Shown: positions 1-8,861 of the stretch, one piece after another | Numbering within the stretch: the first letter of the stretch is position 1 | Layout of the letters: each line of letters begins with the position of its first letter | Origin: Chitinophaga qingshengii | GTDB taxonomy: Bacteria > Bacteroidota > Bacteroidia > Chitinophagales > Chitinophagaceae | Assembly (NCBI RefSeq): GCF_014529935.1 | Contig: NZ_JACVFC010000002.1 | Span: 558,001 to 622,000, forward strand | Direction of reading: 5' to 3' | DNA: 64,000 nucleotides | Notes under the pieces: model-generated | Database searches by the model: none | What the model was told of the DNA's origin: nothing | The model's input: the letters and a program-made list of their open reading frames with translations, nothing else | Program-made: the position numbers and the translations under genes

Positions 1-1439
1 CGGACCAGGATCATGTTGCTCATCTGGTTGTCGTCCACTACCAGGGCCTTTACGCCCGGGAAGGTATGTAGCGGGATAGTCCTGCTGACAGGCGTTGCCG
101 GTTCCTTCACTTCTTCCACGGCTGTCAGCGGCAGGGTAACGGTAAACACCGACCCTTCTCCCGCTTTACTGGTAACCGTAATCCTGCCATTCATCAGTTC
201 CACAAAACGCTGTACAATCGGCAATCCCAGCCCGGTACCACCAAAAGCATGTTGCTCCGATACATAAGGGGAGAAGATCGTGGATAAACGTTCCGGTGGA
301 ATCCCTTCTCCGCTGTCTTTCACCTGCAACAGCCACTGTGGGCCATTGCGACTGATATGCACCGTTACCGTACTACCGGCATGAGTAAATTTGATCGCGT
401 TAAACAAGAGGTTATTGAGTACCTGGGTGAGTTTGATTTTGTCGCCCTCCAGGCTGCCCGGCATCTGCGGATCTACCTCCAGCGCTATTTGCACATCCCG
501 CACATTGGCGATATACTGGTAGATTTTAGTCGTTTCATCCGCCCACTCCCGCAGGTTAAAAACAGTTTTATCCAGCTGTGGCGCCACTCCTTCCTGTTGC
601 CGGAGATGTTCCAGGTTATTGTTCAGTATCTGCAATACGTTTTGGGAAGCAGAGTACAGGTGTTCTACAGAGGACTTCAGGGCTGCCGGATATTGATCAC
701 TTTGTTGCACCTGCATGAGCAGGTCCTGCGAAATCCCCATCACCGCATTAAACGGATTCCGCATCTCATGGGAGGTTTCCATTGCCTGGCGGCGCGTAGC
801 TTTATCCGCCAGCTCCAGTTCAGCCGCTTTCTGCTGCAGCTGGGCATTTTTACGCCGCAGGGTACGCACATATAAAGCGAAGGTAAGCACATCCAGCACC
901 AGGATAGCCGGGATCGTTACCCAACGGATCAGGAACTGCTCGTTGTGTGATAACTCCAACGGCTGAATGAAATAGTAATAGTAGTTGAGTTCGCACAATA
1001 CCAGGCATATCACGGAGATCGCTATACTCGCTTTTATCAGCAATGGTTTGCCATGAAATATCATCAGGGCAGCACCCAGCAGGAAAAAGAAAAGCAGGTA
1101 TACTTCCGTTACCATACCCAGCAGGGCGCTGAAGTACACGATGGAAATATTATGTACCAAAGCAGTCAGGATAGCTGCTGTATTATGCCACCGGAAATAA
1201 TTGAGCGAAAGCACCACCACAAACAGAAAAGCTTCTGTATAAGCGGGTACCAGTATCTCCAGATTGCCGGTAAGATAATAAATAACGGAACCAAAGATCA
1301 AACAAAGGGCAATCGACGCAAGACTGAGGGTGTTGATGATACTCACTCGTTTCTTCTCCTCTCCTTCCAGCCTGGCAGTCCCGGTACGTATAATTTCCCG
1401 CGCCAGCAGCACGGGGTGGAATAGTCTAAAATAGGCCAT
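1..1439 (-). CDS. Hybrid sensor histidine kinase/response regulator (5' part, runs off window)
   Basis: The minus-strand frame is open from an ATG at 1439 to the window edge, about 479 codons. The N-terminal 170 residues are hydrophobic with several membrane segments. A linker coiled coil rich in K/Q/E leads to a HisKA H-box (SHEMRNPF, His about 224). A HATPase_c domain follows, with N-box NNLLFNAIKFT, DSGEGIPP and GGTGLGLPIV. The last residues seen (ALVVDDNQMSNM) start a receiver domain, so this is a hybrid kinase in which phosphate can pass from His to a C-terminal Asp. The ligand is unknown. More receiver or output domains may lie beyond the left edge. The gene was found by direct translation of the minus strand. 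Confidence 0.93.
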   Translation of the reverse strand, partial: MAYFRLFHPVLLAREIIRTGTARLEGEEKKRVSIINTLSLASIALCLIFGSVIYYLTGNLEILVPAYTEAFLFVVVLSLNYFRWHNTAAILTALVHNISIVYFSALLGMVTEVYLLFFFLLGAALMIFHGKPLLIKASIAISVICLVLCELNYYYYFIQPLELSHNEQFLIRWVTIPAILVLDVLTFALYVRTLRRKNAQLQQKAAELELADKATRRQAMETSHEMRNPFNAVMGISQDLLMQVQQSDQYPAALKSSVEHLYSASQNVLQILNNNLEHLRQQEGVAPQLDKTVFNLREWADETTKIYQYIANVRDVQIALEVDPQMPGSLEGDKIKLTQVLNNLLFNAIKFTHAGSTVTVHISRNGPQWLLQVKDSGEGIPPERLSTIFSPYVSEQHAFGGTGLGLPIVQRFVELMNGRITVTSKAGEGSVFTVTLPLTAVEEVKEPATPVSRTIPLHTFPGVKALVVDDNQMSNMILV

Positions 1440-1542
1440 TGGGATATTGGTTTGCTGAAATCACATGCTCCACGGTAAACATCACATCCTTGATTTATTC
1501 TATTACGAAATTAATCACAATTCACCGTATAAAGATAAAATG

Positions 1543-1550
1543 TATTTTTG
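1543..1550 (+). promoter_or_regulatory. Bacteroidota-type -7 element
   Basis: TATTTTTG fits the TAnnTTTG consensus of the Bacteroidota housekeeping sigma factor. It lies 20 bases before the ATG at 1571. A TTC (near TTG) sits 19 bases upstream, giving a plausible -33 element. Confidence 0.55.
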
Positions 1551-1570
1551 CAATATATTTTTATCTTTCG

Positions 1571-1954
1571 ATGAATAAATTACTGATTTTTTCGCTGTTT
1601 TTAGCATTGGCTCCCCTGGCTGCAAAATGTCAAACCTACTTACCCATTACCAGCACCAATAAAACATTCCTGGCGACCGTTAAAGGCATCAGCTATACCT
1701 ATAAAAACGGTGTTGTTACCGTCAAAAATAACGGCCAGTACAATATCGGTGAATTGCGTATTTCAGCAACATCTACCGTTGACAAGGAACTGTACGGCGT
1801 GGCCCTGTTTGAAGACGGCCTGGATAAGGGACAAACGTTAACGACCACGGTATATTTCACCCGTGGCCTCAATAACGACCGTGAAATCCCCCTGAAACAA
1901 ATCGATCAGAAAAAACTGGAATTCTCCCTCGACAAGGCTACCAGGGCTCAATAA
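1571..1954 (+). CDS. Small secreted hypothetical protein
   Basis: This is a 127-residue protein with a signal peptide (MNKLLIFSLFLALAPLAAKC) and a short beta-rich body containing repeated Thr/Val/Asn strands. I do not recognise the family. The ATG at 1571 is chosen over the in-frame start at 1439 because it begins a clear signal peptide and follows a TAnnTTTG promoter. The 3' end overlaps the convergent GH28 gene by 17 bases (1938-1954), so the two transcripts are antisense at their ends. It was probably exported to the periplasm or beyond; nothing else can be inferred. Confidence 0.7.
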   Translation: MNKLLIFSLFLALAPLAAKCQTYLPITSTNKTFLATVKGISYTYKNGVVTVKNNGQYNIGELRISATSTVDKELYGVALFEDGLDKGQTLTTTVYFTRGLNNDREIPLKQIDQKKLEFSLDKATRAQ

Positions 1955-4841
1955 GCGATTGGGAAGCTTTGCCCCACTCATCCTGGTAATACAGCGTATT
2001 TTTCCAGCGGACCTGCGCAGACCGTTCCCAGTGGAACAGTTCTTTTGCATCCGTCGCCTTTACTGCTTTAATGCCGGTCAGCGTGGCTCCTTTCACATCG
2101 TCGAGGAACAGGGCGTAGCGACTGTCCCGTTTTTCATAATTGAAAGAACAGTCCGTTAGCGTCAACTCCACCACATGCCGGGCCCATAGCCCGTAAGCAG
2201 GCTGTATTTTCAGGTTGGACACATTATATTGCCCCACCCCCAGCTCCGGTGGCCGGCAAGCCGTATCCACCAGCGGATGCCCGCCTTTACTGGTAATATG
2301 TACATCCTTGAGCATCACATTCCGGATATAGCCGGTATGACGACCATCAGGCAGCGTGAAATCCAGTCCGCCTTCTACTGCCTGGGAAGCCGGCAGGCTA
2401 TAACCCGCGATAATGGAAGTAGCCCTCGCCTGCGAACCATCGAAGGGTTTCCAGCGCACCCCGTTACCGAAAGAGCTGCCACTATAGACTTCCGTTATAT
2501 CGATACTGTTAAGGAAGATATTTTCCACCTGGCCGATGTTTACGTTTTGCACCAGTAACTCTGTCCGTTTCCGGTTATCCTCCGTGAAAGTGTATTTCCC
2601 TACGGTAGCGCCGATCACCCGTCCCCGGTTGGATATAGAGATAAAAAACGGCGCCGTGGTACGCATCATCCGGGAGCGTTGGTTCACCGGACCGGTATGT
2701 CCGCAGTTAAGATGAATGTCTTTCACATGAGCGCCATCATTGGTAGAGATGGAAAAACCCGCCTTGTTAGCGCCGAGCACCCAGATGTTATCCACACAGA
2801 CGTCCATAATATCATCCACCGTTTCAGAACCCACCTGGAACAGGTTGCAGTTGGTATCGCCAATCACATTGCGTACCCGGTAATGCCTCGCCGGCCGTGT
2901 GAATCCCAGGGAACAGTCCGATCCCGGTTTGATGATATCATCAGAACTTACCCGGGAATAAATATTCCGCACCGTCACCTGGTTACACGCCATAAAATCG
3001 TAGATGTCCCGCACATTGGTCTGGTTCATTTTTCCGAAGTGGGTATTGTGCACAAAAAGTGTATCCGTGCCCGTAGCCAGGAGTACAAAATGGCCGGCAC
3101 GGTCTATCTGCAGCATGTTGCTATCATCGAATGAGACCGCGCCGTTTTTTTCCACATAATAAGGCGCATCCTTTTCTTCACTGTACCAAAGATCGTTGTC
3201 CCGGTGGATACCGCCGATTTCCACATTGGTACAAAGTTTCAGGGAAAACATCTTGTCCGCTCTTTTATCTGGAGCGTTGTTCATCACCTTGTCACTGGTC
3301 ACGAGGTTGCCATTGCCGGTAATAAGGCCGTTGCCAATGATTTTGATATTATCCAGTCGCTCTCCGAAGAACATCGCATTATGGAAATAGTGATGCCCTA
3401 CATCCTGCTTCGTCAGGTAGTTTTCCGGGTCTTCATAGGGACCGGGATCCGTAGGCGAAAGGCCGGAGCGGTAAGCCTTATCGCTGAACCAGGTAGTTTC
3501 CGGCGCGTCTGCGCCTCTGAGCGCGCGGATGACAGACTTCTTAGCGACATACAGGTATACGTTGCTTTGCAGGTGAATCGTACGCACGTTGAAGTTACCC
3601 TCGCTGAATAAGAGGGTGCCGCCGCCGATGTCATGCAGATAACGGATGGCAGCATTGATGCTATTGGTATGATCTGTTGTATCACTCCCGGTTATACCGA
3701 AGTAGCGGGTATCCACCAGGCCGGTATACGCCGCCGCCGTATTGGAAAATCCGCGCTGCGGGCCATCTTTCACCGCCAGGCGGAACAGGTATAATTTTCC
3801 TGGTTGCAGGTGGGTGATAATGGCAGTCCCTCGATCTATAGTCGCTTTAGCAGCAGACCAGCTACGTCCGCTGTCAGTCGACTGCTGCACTTGCGGAGAG
3901 CCTGTACCGGGTGACCATTGGCAATATACTTTCGTATAGTCGTCAGCGAGTTCATGATAGGGTTTGTCTTTTACGATCACGCGTTCAAAATCGGCGATAG
4001 TATTCACAGCGCGGAGCATGGCTGTTTCCGTGTTTTCTCCTGAGCTGGTGAGTATGTCCGGTTGTGAAGTCGTGTAACGGGCTTTTATGGGATAACTGCC
4101 GGTGTTTGTCAGCGTGATATTACTGATCGTTAGCACAATATCAGGGCCGTTAGCCGGGCGCAGGTCAAGGTGGCTGAGTGTGAGCCTGGTTCCTCCATGC
4201 GTTATGACGGCCTCGCCTACACGTTTATAGGAATAATGGGTACCCGTGCGGCCGATAGATTGCTGCCCTAAGTCTTTCAGCAATACCGCTCCCCGGCCGA
4301 TCACATTGACAGTAGTGTTTTCCGGGGTGATGGTAATGCCCCTGGGGAAGTCGAAAGTTACCGTAGCATCCGGGCTTCGCTGTCCGGCTGTATAATGCAG
4401 CGTAAGTGTTTGCCGTGTTTGTACAGAAATGGATTGTTTGAGCAGTTCCAGCCTGCCGGTGAGGGCGCGTTTTTCCTGTAACAGGTAATAGATTTTGCTC
4501 CCCCCGGCGCCGGTGAGTATCAGCTTATCCCCCGTTACGATAACCCCAGCGTCTTTAGGCTTACCGTCAGCGCTGGTTACCCGGGCGTTCATTAATTCCA
4601 GTTCTTCCATGAGGTGTTTTACCGTAGTGGCAGTGGATACCAGGCCTTCTTTTTCCGGGGTGTCCACCGTATAGGCGTAGGTGCTACCCGTTACCACGCG
4701 GATGATGTCGTTGGACACTGAGGCGATATGGGGGGATACCGGTGCGGCGGTGACGCGGGGTAATGGTACATTACCGGGAACCGCTGTTACCTGTATTGTT
4801 GTTAATACCCCTATCAGGGAGATGATGAATTTGCTTTTCAT
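1938..4841 (-). CDS. Secreted GH28-type polygalacturonase/pectinase-like protein
   Basis: The product is 967 residues, with a signal peptide (about 1-20), a long N-terminal beta region, a fibronectin III-like segment (about 300-375) and a right-handed parallel beta-helix from about 378 onward. The helix opens with the GH28/pectate-lyase entry signature (FGITGSDTTDHTNSINAAI). It has NIKIIGNGLITGNGN near 498-512 and the acidic pair in SSDDIIKPGSDC (Asp634/635), as expected for the catalytic region of GH28 glycosidases that hydrolyse galacturonan. It is much longer than the usual 400-500 residue polygalacturonase. The exact substrate is not determined, and a divergent beta-helix glycosidase of another kind is possible. 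No SusC/SusD pair lies beside it. Confidence 0.85.
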   Translation of the reverse strand: MKSKFIISLIGVLTTIQVTAVPGNVPLPRVTAAPVSPHIASVSNDIIRVVTGSTYAYTVDTPEKEGLVSTATTVKHLMEELELMNARVTSADGKPKDAGVIVTGDKLILTGAGGSKIYYLLQEKRALTGRLELLKQSISVQTRQTLTLHYTAGQRSPDATVTFDFPRGITITPENTTVNVIGRGAVLLKDLGQQSIGRTGTHYSYKRVGEAVITHGGTRLTLSHLDLRPANGPDIVLTISNITLTNTGSYPIKARYTTSQPDILTSSGENTETAMLRAVNTIADFERVIVKDKPYHELADDYTKVYCQWSPGTGSPQVQQSTDSGRSWSAAKATIDRGTAIITHLQPGKLYLFRLAVKDGPQRGFSNTAAAYTGLVDTRYFGITGSDTTDHTNSINAAIRYLHDIGGGTLLFSEGNFNVRTIHLQSNVYLYVAKKSVIRALRGADAPETTWFSDKAYRSGLSPTDPGPYEDPENYLTKQDVGHHYFHNAMFFGERLDNIKIIGNGLITGNGNLVTSDKVMNNAPDKRADKMFSLKLCTNVEIGGIHRDNDLWYSEEKDAPYYVEKNGAVSFDDSNMLQIDRAGHFVLLATGTDTLFVHNTHFGKMNQTNVRDIYDFMACNQVTVRNIYSRVSSDDIIKPGSDCSLGFTRPARHYRVRNVIGDTNCNLFQVGSETVDDIMDVCVDNIWVLGANKAGFSISTNDGAHVKDIHLNCGHTGPVNQRSRMMRTTAPFFISISNRGRVIGATVGKYTFTEDNRKRTELLVQNVNIGQVENIFLNSIDITEVYSGSSFGNGVRWKPFDGSQARATSIIAGYSLPASQAVEGGLDFTLPDGRHTGYIRNVMLKDVHITSKGGHPLVDTACRPPELGVGQYNVSNLKIQPAYGLWARHVVELTLTDCSFNYEKRDSRYALFLDDVKGATLTGIKAVKATDAKELFHWERSAQVRWKNTLYYQDEWGKASQSLIEPW

Positions 4842-5079
4842 AACAAAAGGGAATTGTGGTTAAAATACGCAATCGATTGAAATTTTTTAGTATTAGTTTT
4901 AAAAGTATATTGAATGCGGGTTTGGGATCCTTTGCAATTCATAGTACATTTCTTTAATAAGTCGTCGATCTCCGGGGGAAATCGTATCATTGGCGATCGA
5001 CGACGGAGAGCGTTCTCAAATTGCGATTGGAGCGTTTGGGAGGCTTACTGGTGGCGGAGGGGTTTGGGCTAATGGAAGG
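4842..5079 (+). promoter_or_regulatory. CRISPR leader-like region with a 10-bp palindrome
   Basis: This 238-base gap separates the GH28 start from the first CRISPR repeat. It is AT-rich near the GH28 gene and G-rich just before the array. GTCGTCGATC (4961-4970) is matched by its exact reverse complement GATCGACGAC (4995-5004) with a 24-base spacer. The array repeats are perfect on this side and degenerate on the other, so this is the expected leader side, holding the pre-crRNA promoter and the spacer-integration signals. No clear TAnnTTTG element was found. Confidence 0.55.
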
Positions 5080-7725
5080 GTTTTAATCGGACCATGAAGG
5101 AATTGAAATCGTAGTGCGGCTACCTGATTAACGGCTTCCTGGGCTGTTTTAATCGGACCATGAAGGAATTGAAATCTCGCTGGCCGGCGTTTTGGATTTT
5201 AAGTTGGACAGTTTTAATCGGACCATGAAGGAATTGAAATTAGCCTCCATAAATCCAGTTGTATACGTTTCAGCCAGTTTTAATCGGACCATGAAGGAAT
5301 TGAAATGGGAATCCTTGTAGCCTTTCGCATTCCAGCGGAGTAAGGTTTTAATCGGACCATGAAGGAATTGAAATTTCTACCGTAGTATTCTCCCTCATTA
5401 AATCCACATTGTTTTAATCGGACCATGAAGGAATTGAAATTCAGATTTCCGGATGCATCGAAATTGACGAAACAATCATTTTAATCGGACCATGAAGGAA
5501 TTGAAATTGTGTAACTTCATTCAGCAAGTTTTGTTTGGCTTTCTCGCTTTAATTGAACCATAAGGAATTGAAATAGCCAATCATGAAACTGCGATTGTAG
5601 TGGCTTCGCAAGTTTTAATCGGATTTAGGAAGACTTGAAATATATGAGCTTTTACGTGAAACTGCAACCAGTCCAGGTTTTAGTCGAACATAGGAATTGA
5701 AACGTTTTTCCATTACCTGGCTGCCCTTTTACCACGAACATCTTAATTGAACTGTAGAGGAATTGAAATGGAGATGATTTTGATTTTAATCTTATCGATC
5801 CCTGGAGCTTTAATTGGACTATATAAGAATTGAAATGGTAATACGCATGATAAGCATTAAGATTATATTACACTTAAATTGGATCATGAAGGAATTGAAA
5901 CACCATATCCAGTCTGCTCCATCGCTCCTGTTCTTTGTTTTAGTTGGACCATAACGGAATTAAAATAGCTTATTGACGTCGCGTTCAAAGTTTTCAGCCA
6001 CTTGTTTTAATCGGACCATGAAGAATTGAAACTACACTCTATTTGCATCCATCACACCGAAGCTGTTTGTTTTAATTGAACTATAAGGAATTGAAATTGA
6101 ATTTTATCATCGCCTGCGAAAAGAGAAAGCCGCATTTTGAATTGGACTATAAAGGAATTGAAACAACCTAAAATCGCAGCTATACATGGTGAAGCCCTTT
6201 TGTTTAATCGGACTTTAAAAGAATTGAAATCGTAAAGTAAAACGGGAGTGATTCTGCCAACCCAACAGTTTAATCGAACCATGAAGGAATTGAAACTCGG
6301 CTGCCATGCCGAAGTATAGCGTTGCCCCCCGGTTTTAATTGGACCATGAAGGAATTGAAACTTATTATACCCAGAGAAATGGATAGACGAAAAATTGTTT
6401 TAATTGGACCATAAAAGAATTGAAAGCTGGTGTATTTACCAGCAGATTCGACCCAGGATTTTGTTTTAATCGGACCATAAAAGGAATTGAAAGAGGAGCG
6501 TAATGGCCAGGGTGCTTCCGAATTCGATATGTTTTAATTGGACTATAAGGGAATTGAAATGTAATATCAAATGGATGTCAGCTGTTTGTATCGAGCGCTT
6601 TAATCGGACCATAAAGGAATTGAAACATTTCAGACATAATATCTGCATGTGATAGATACGGAATCAATTGGACCATGAAGGAATTGAAATATACCCATTA
6701 CGTCCCATGCTGTTATCTTCTCTTGAGGGAACTGAAACACCATATCCAGGGAGGTCCACCGCCCCTGTTCTTGATTTTAATTGAACCATAGGGAATTGAA
6801 ATAGATCGACGATGAGTCCCAGGGCTTTGAAATCTACGGGTTTTAATTGGACCATAATGAATTGAAACTTGGCTACTGTAGTCACAACCGCAAGTGTGCG
6901 TCGGGATTAATTGGACCACAAGGAATTGAAACAGAGTAAGTGACTGCAGCTCCCGGACATGCCTTTAATTTTAATTGAACCGTGAAGGAATTGAAACTTA
7001 AACTCAAAGCCGCAGGCGAATCTATTTTTATCGTTTTAATCAGCCCACGAAGGAATTGAAACACGGTAATTTTCTTGTATTTTAGTACTGGTTAATCCGG
7101 GTTTAATTGGACAAAAAGGTAATTGAAACACAAATAGTGTGGAGGCGAGACGCTTTTTTCGTTCTGAGTTAATTGAACCATAAAGGAACAGAAATTCCAT
7201 AAAGTGAGTTAAATTCGGCTGTTACACAAACTATATTAATTAGACCATCAGGAATTGAAAGATATTTTTAAAACAAAATACCAGATCCGGATTTCATGAT
7301 TTAATTGAAGCACATTGGAATTGAAATTATTTATTCAGTGCAACTGCGACAAAATCCTCTCCGGTTTAATTGGACTATGGAGGAATTGAAAGCAAAAATA
7401 CCCCCTTTTTATCGTCCGTGGTTGTATGGCTTTAGTTGGACCTTTAAGGACTCGAAAGACGAAATTACAAAACATGTCGGCTTGCGCACTCATCGTTTTA
7501 ATCGAACCATGAAGGAATTGAAATCCGACTTTTGCTATGAGTTGAGCGTCTAGTACATCAGGTTTTAATCGGACCATCAGGAATTTAAATAGTGGTTTAT
7601 TGTGCGCCTTTATGTCGGAAAAGGACCCGTTTTAATTGAACTATGAAGGAATTGAAACAAAATCGTCGGCCGAAGTACAATGATGATGATGCTTCATTTT
7701 AATTGGACCATAAAGGAATTGAAAA
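5080..7725 (+). CRISPR. CRISPR array, 41 repeats/40 spacers, degenerate over most of its length
   Basis: The 30-base repeat starts GTTTTAATCGG, runs through ACCATGAAGG and ends AATTGAAAT. Repeats 1-6 (5080-5440) are identical and repeat 7 differs at its first base. Repeats 8-41 almost all carry substitutions or 1-3 base indels (27-31 bases) and drift to a second form with AATTGG, CATAAAGG and terminal C. Spacers are 34-38 bases except the one before repeat 26, which is shortened. The unstructured repeat ending ATTGAAA(T/C) is typical of type I-B and type III systems; the 3' eight bases would form the crRNA 5' handle, supporting plus-strand transcription. No cas1, cas2 or effector gene occurs in the window, so any partner must lie elsewhere. 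Spacers 13 (5902-5936) and 26 (6739-6773) are 80% identical. Confidence 0.97.
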
Positions 7726-7785
7726 CACACTTCATTTATCCTCCCACAAAATTCTCCGTACCTTCCTCCTCAAAACCACCTCCAC

Positions 7786-8172
7786 ATGAAAATCTCCCAC
7801 CTCGACCACCTCGTCCTCACAGTCGCCGACATTCCCGCCACCTGCCGGTTCTACGAAGACATCCTCGGTATGGAAGTCCAAACCTTCGGCGATAACCGCA
7901 AGGCGCTTAAGTTCGGCAACCAGAAAATCAATCTGCATCAACAGGGAAAAGAAATAGACCCTAAGGCGGACCATCCGTTGCCGGGGTCGGCGGATTTATG
8001 CTTCATAACGGAAACACCTATACGGGAAGTAAAGGAGGAGTTAATAAGAAAAAACATTCCCATCCTGGAATCGGAAGTAAAAAGAACAGGTGCCAACGGT
8101 CCTATTATCTCCATTTACTTCCGTGATCCGGATGGGAACCTGATTGAAACGAGTAATTATTTAGCCATTTAG
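7786..8172 (+). CDS. VOC (glyoxalase/bleomycin-resistance fold) family protein
   Basis: This 128-residue protein is a single vicinal oxygen chelate unit: HLDHLVLTVADIPATCRFYE at the N-terminus, INLHQQGKEIDP in the middle and a C-terminal YFRDPDGNLIE. The His in HLDH, the His in NLHQ and the final Glu are the expected metal ligands. Family members are small metalloenzymes (lyases, dioxygenases, thiol transferases) or drug-binding proteins; the substrate here is unknown. It starts 60 bases after the last CRISPR repeat with no obvious promoter, so read-through from the array is possible. The first 60 codons are unusually C-rich. Confidence 0.88.
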   Translation: MKISHLDHLVLTVADIPATCRFYEDILGMEVQTFGDNRKALKFGNQKINLHQQGKEIDPKADHPLPGSADLCFITETPIREVKEELIRKNIPILESEVKRTGANGPIISIYFRDPDGNLIETSNYLAI

Positions 8173-8173
8173 T

Positions 8174-8228
8174 TATTTGGTTATTTAAGAATTGTCTATT
8201 CAGAAACAGCTCTCTAAATAACCAAATA
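8174..8228. terminator. Bidirectional hairpin between convergent genes
   Basis: TATTTGGTTATTTA (8174-8187) pairs perfectly with TAAATAACCAAATA (8215-8228) around a 27-base loop. A second pairing, ATTTAGTTATTT (8167-8178) with AAATAACTAAAT (8232-8243), nests around it. It lies between the VOC gene and the convergent acetyltransferase. It is AT-rich and made of reiterated words rather than being a GC stem with a T tract. Confidence 0.55.
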
Positions 8229-8237
8229 TCAAAATAA

Positions 8238-8861
8238 CTAAATATCCAAATGAGACTGGAATAACTCCAGGAACTTACCTACGTGATACCCATCCATCAG
8301 GGCATGATGTACATGCACAGATACAGGCATCGTCTTTTTTCCCTCTTTGTCGGTCATCTTCCCGAAAGCAACTTTCGGACAGCTGTCTTTAAAAGAAAAA
8401 CTACGGGCATGTGATAAAGATGTAAAATCAATCCAGGGCATGGAAGAACAGTGTACCACGTTTTCACCGGATATAGCCGGAACCAGGCCTGTACTGTTTC
8501 GCACCCTTTCTGTTTCTTCACCTGCGGTAGCGGCAAACGTTTCAAAGTCCGCATGATACGGAAAATAAGCAAATCCAAAAGTACCATCCGGCCGGTTGAT
8601 GGTGGGTGAAGCGTCAATGGAATCGTATACCCATACCTGTTGGTCGATGATGCGGTAACGGAACGGTTCTGTTTCATTCATCGCTACCATGGCTTTATGC
8701 AGATAGTACAGGAAAAATGAATATCCTTTAGCCTTCGCCACGTGGTAGGCACGGGTACAATCTACGGTGACGCATACACCGAAAAAGGGCTCCTCGAACT
8801 GAGTAAAAAACTGGTAGTGGTCCTTTCTGGCCCAGGTGTTAATGTCCAGTTGTTGTTTCAT
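8238..8861 (-). CDS. Type A chloramphenicol acetyltransferase family protein
   Basis: The 207-residue product matches the CAT fold throughout. It has an N-terminal W-x-R-K-x-H-Y-x-F-F region, a central FGFAYFPYHADFE strand and the C-terminal active-site motif HHALMDGYHVGKF (His185/186), whose His acts as general base for acetyl-CoA-dependent O-acetylation. Family members form trimers. Only some confer chloramphenicol resistance, so the natural acceptor may be another alcohol. The start overlaps the upstream HAD gene stop by ATGA (8858-8861), implying translational coupling in a two-gene operon. Confidence 0.9.
   Translation of the reverse strand: MKQQLDINTWARKDHYQFFTQFEEPFFGVCVTVDCTRAYHVAKAKGYSFFLYYLHKAMVAMNETEPFRYRIIDQQVWVYDSIDASPTINRPDGTFGFAYFPYHADFETFAATAGEETERVRNSTGLVPAISGENVVHCSSMPWIDFTSLSHARSFSFKDSCPKVAFGKMTDKEGKKTMPVSVHVHHALMDGYHVGKFLELFQSHLDI

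Noticed and set aside
6052..7577. Several minus-strand reading frames inside the CRISPR array whose translations share an FNSF-VQLK-like motif
   Set aside because: The motif is only the reverse translation of the CRISPR repeat; the frames have no start signals and are interrupted at variable repeats.
5080..7725. Assigning the CRISPR system to a definite subtype
   Set aside because: The repeat ending ATTGAAA(T/C) occurs with both I-B and type III systems, and no cas gene is in the window.
8238..8861. Calling the CAT-like gene a chloramphenicol-resistance determinant
   Set aside because: The fold and HHxxxDG motif are clear, but many family members do not act on chloramphenicol and the context does not show a resistance island.
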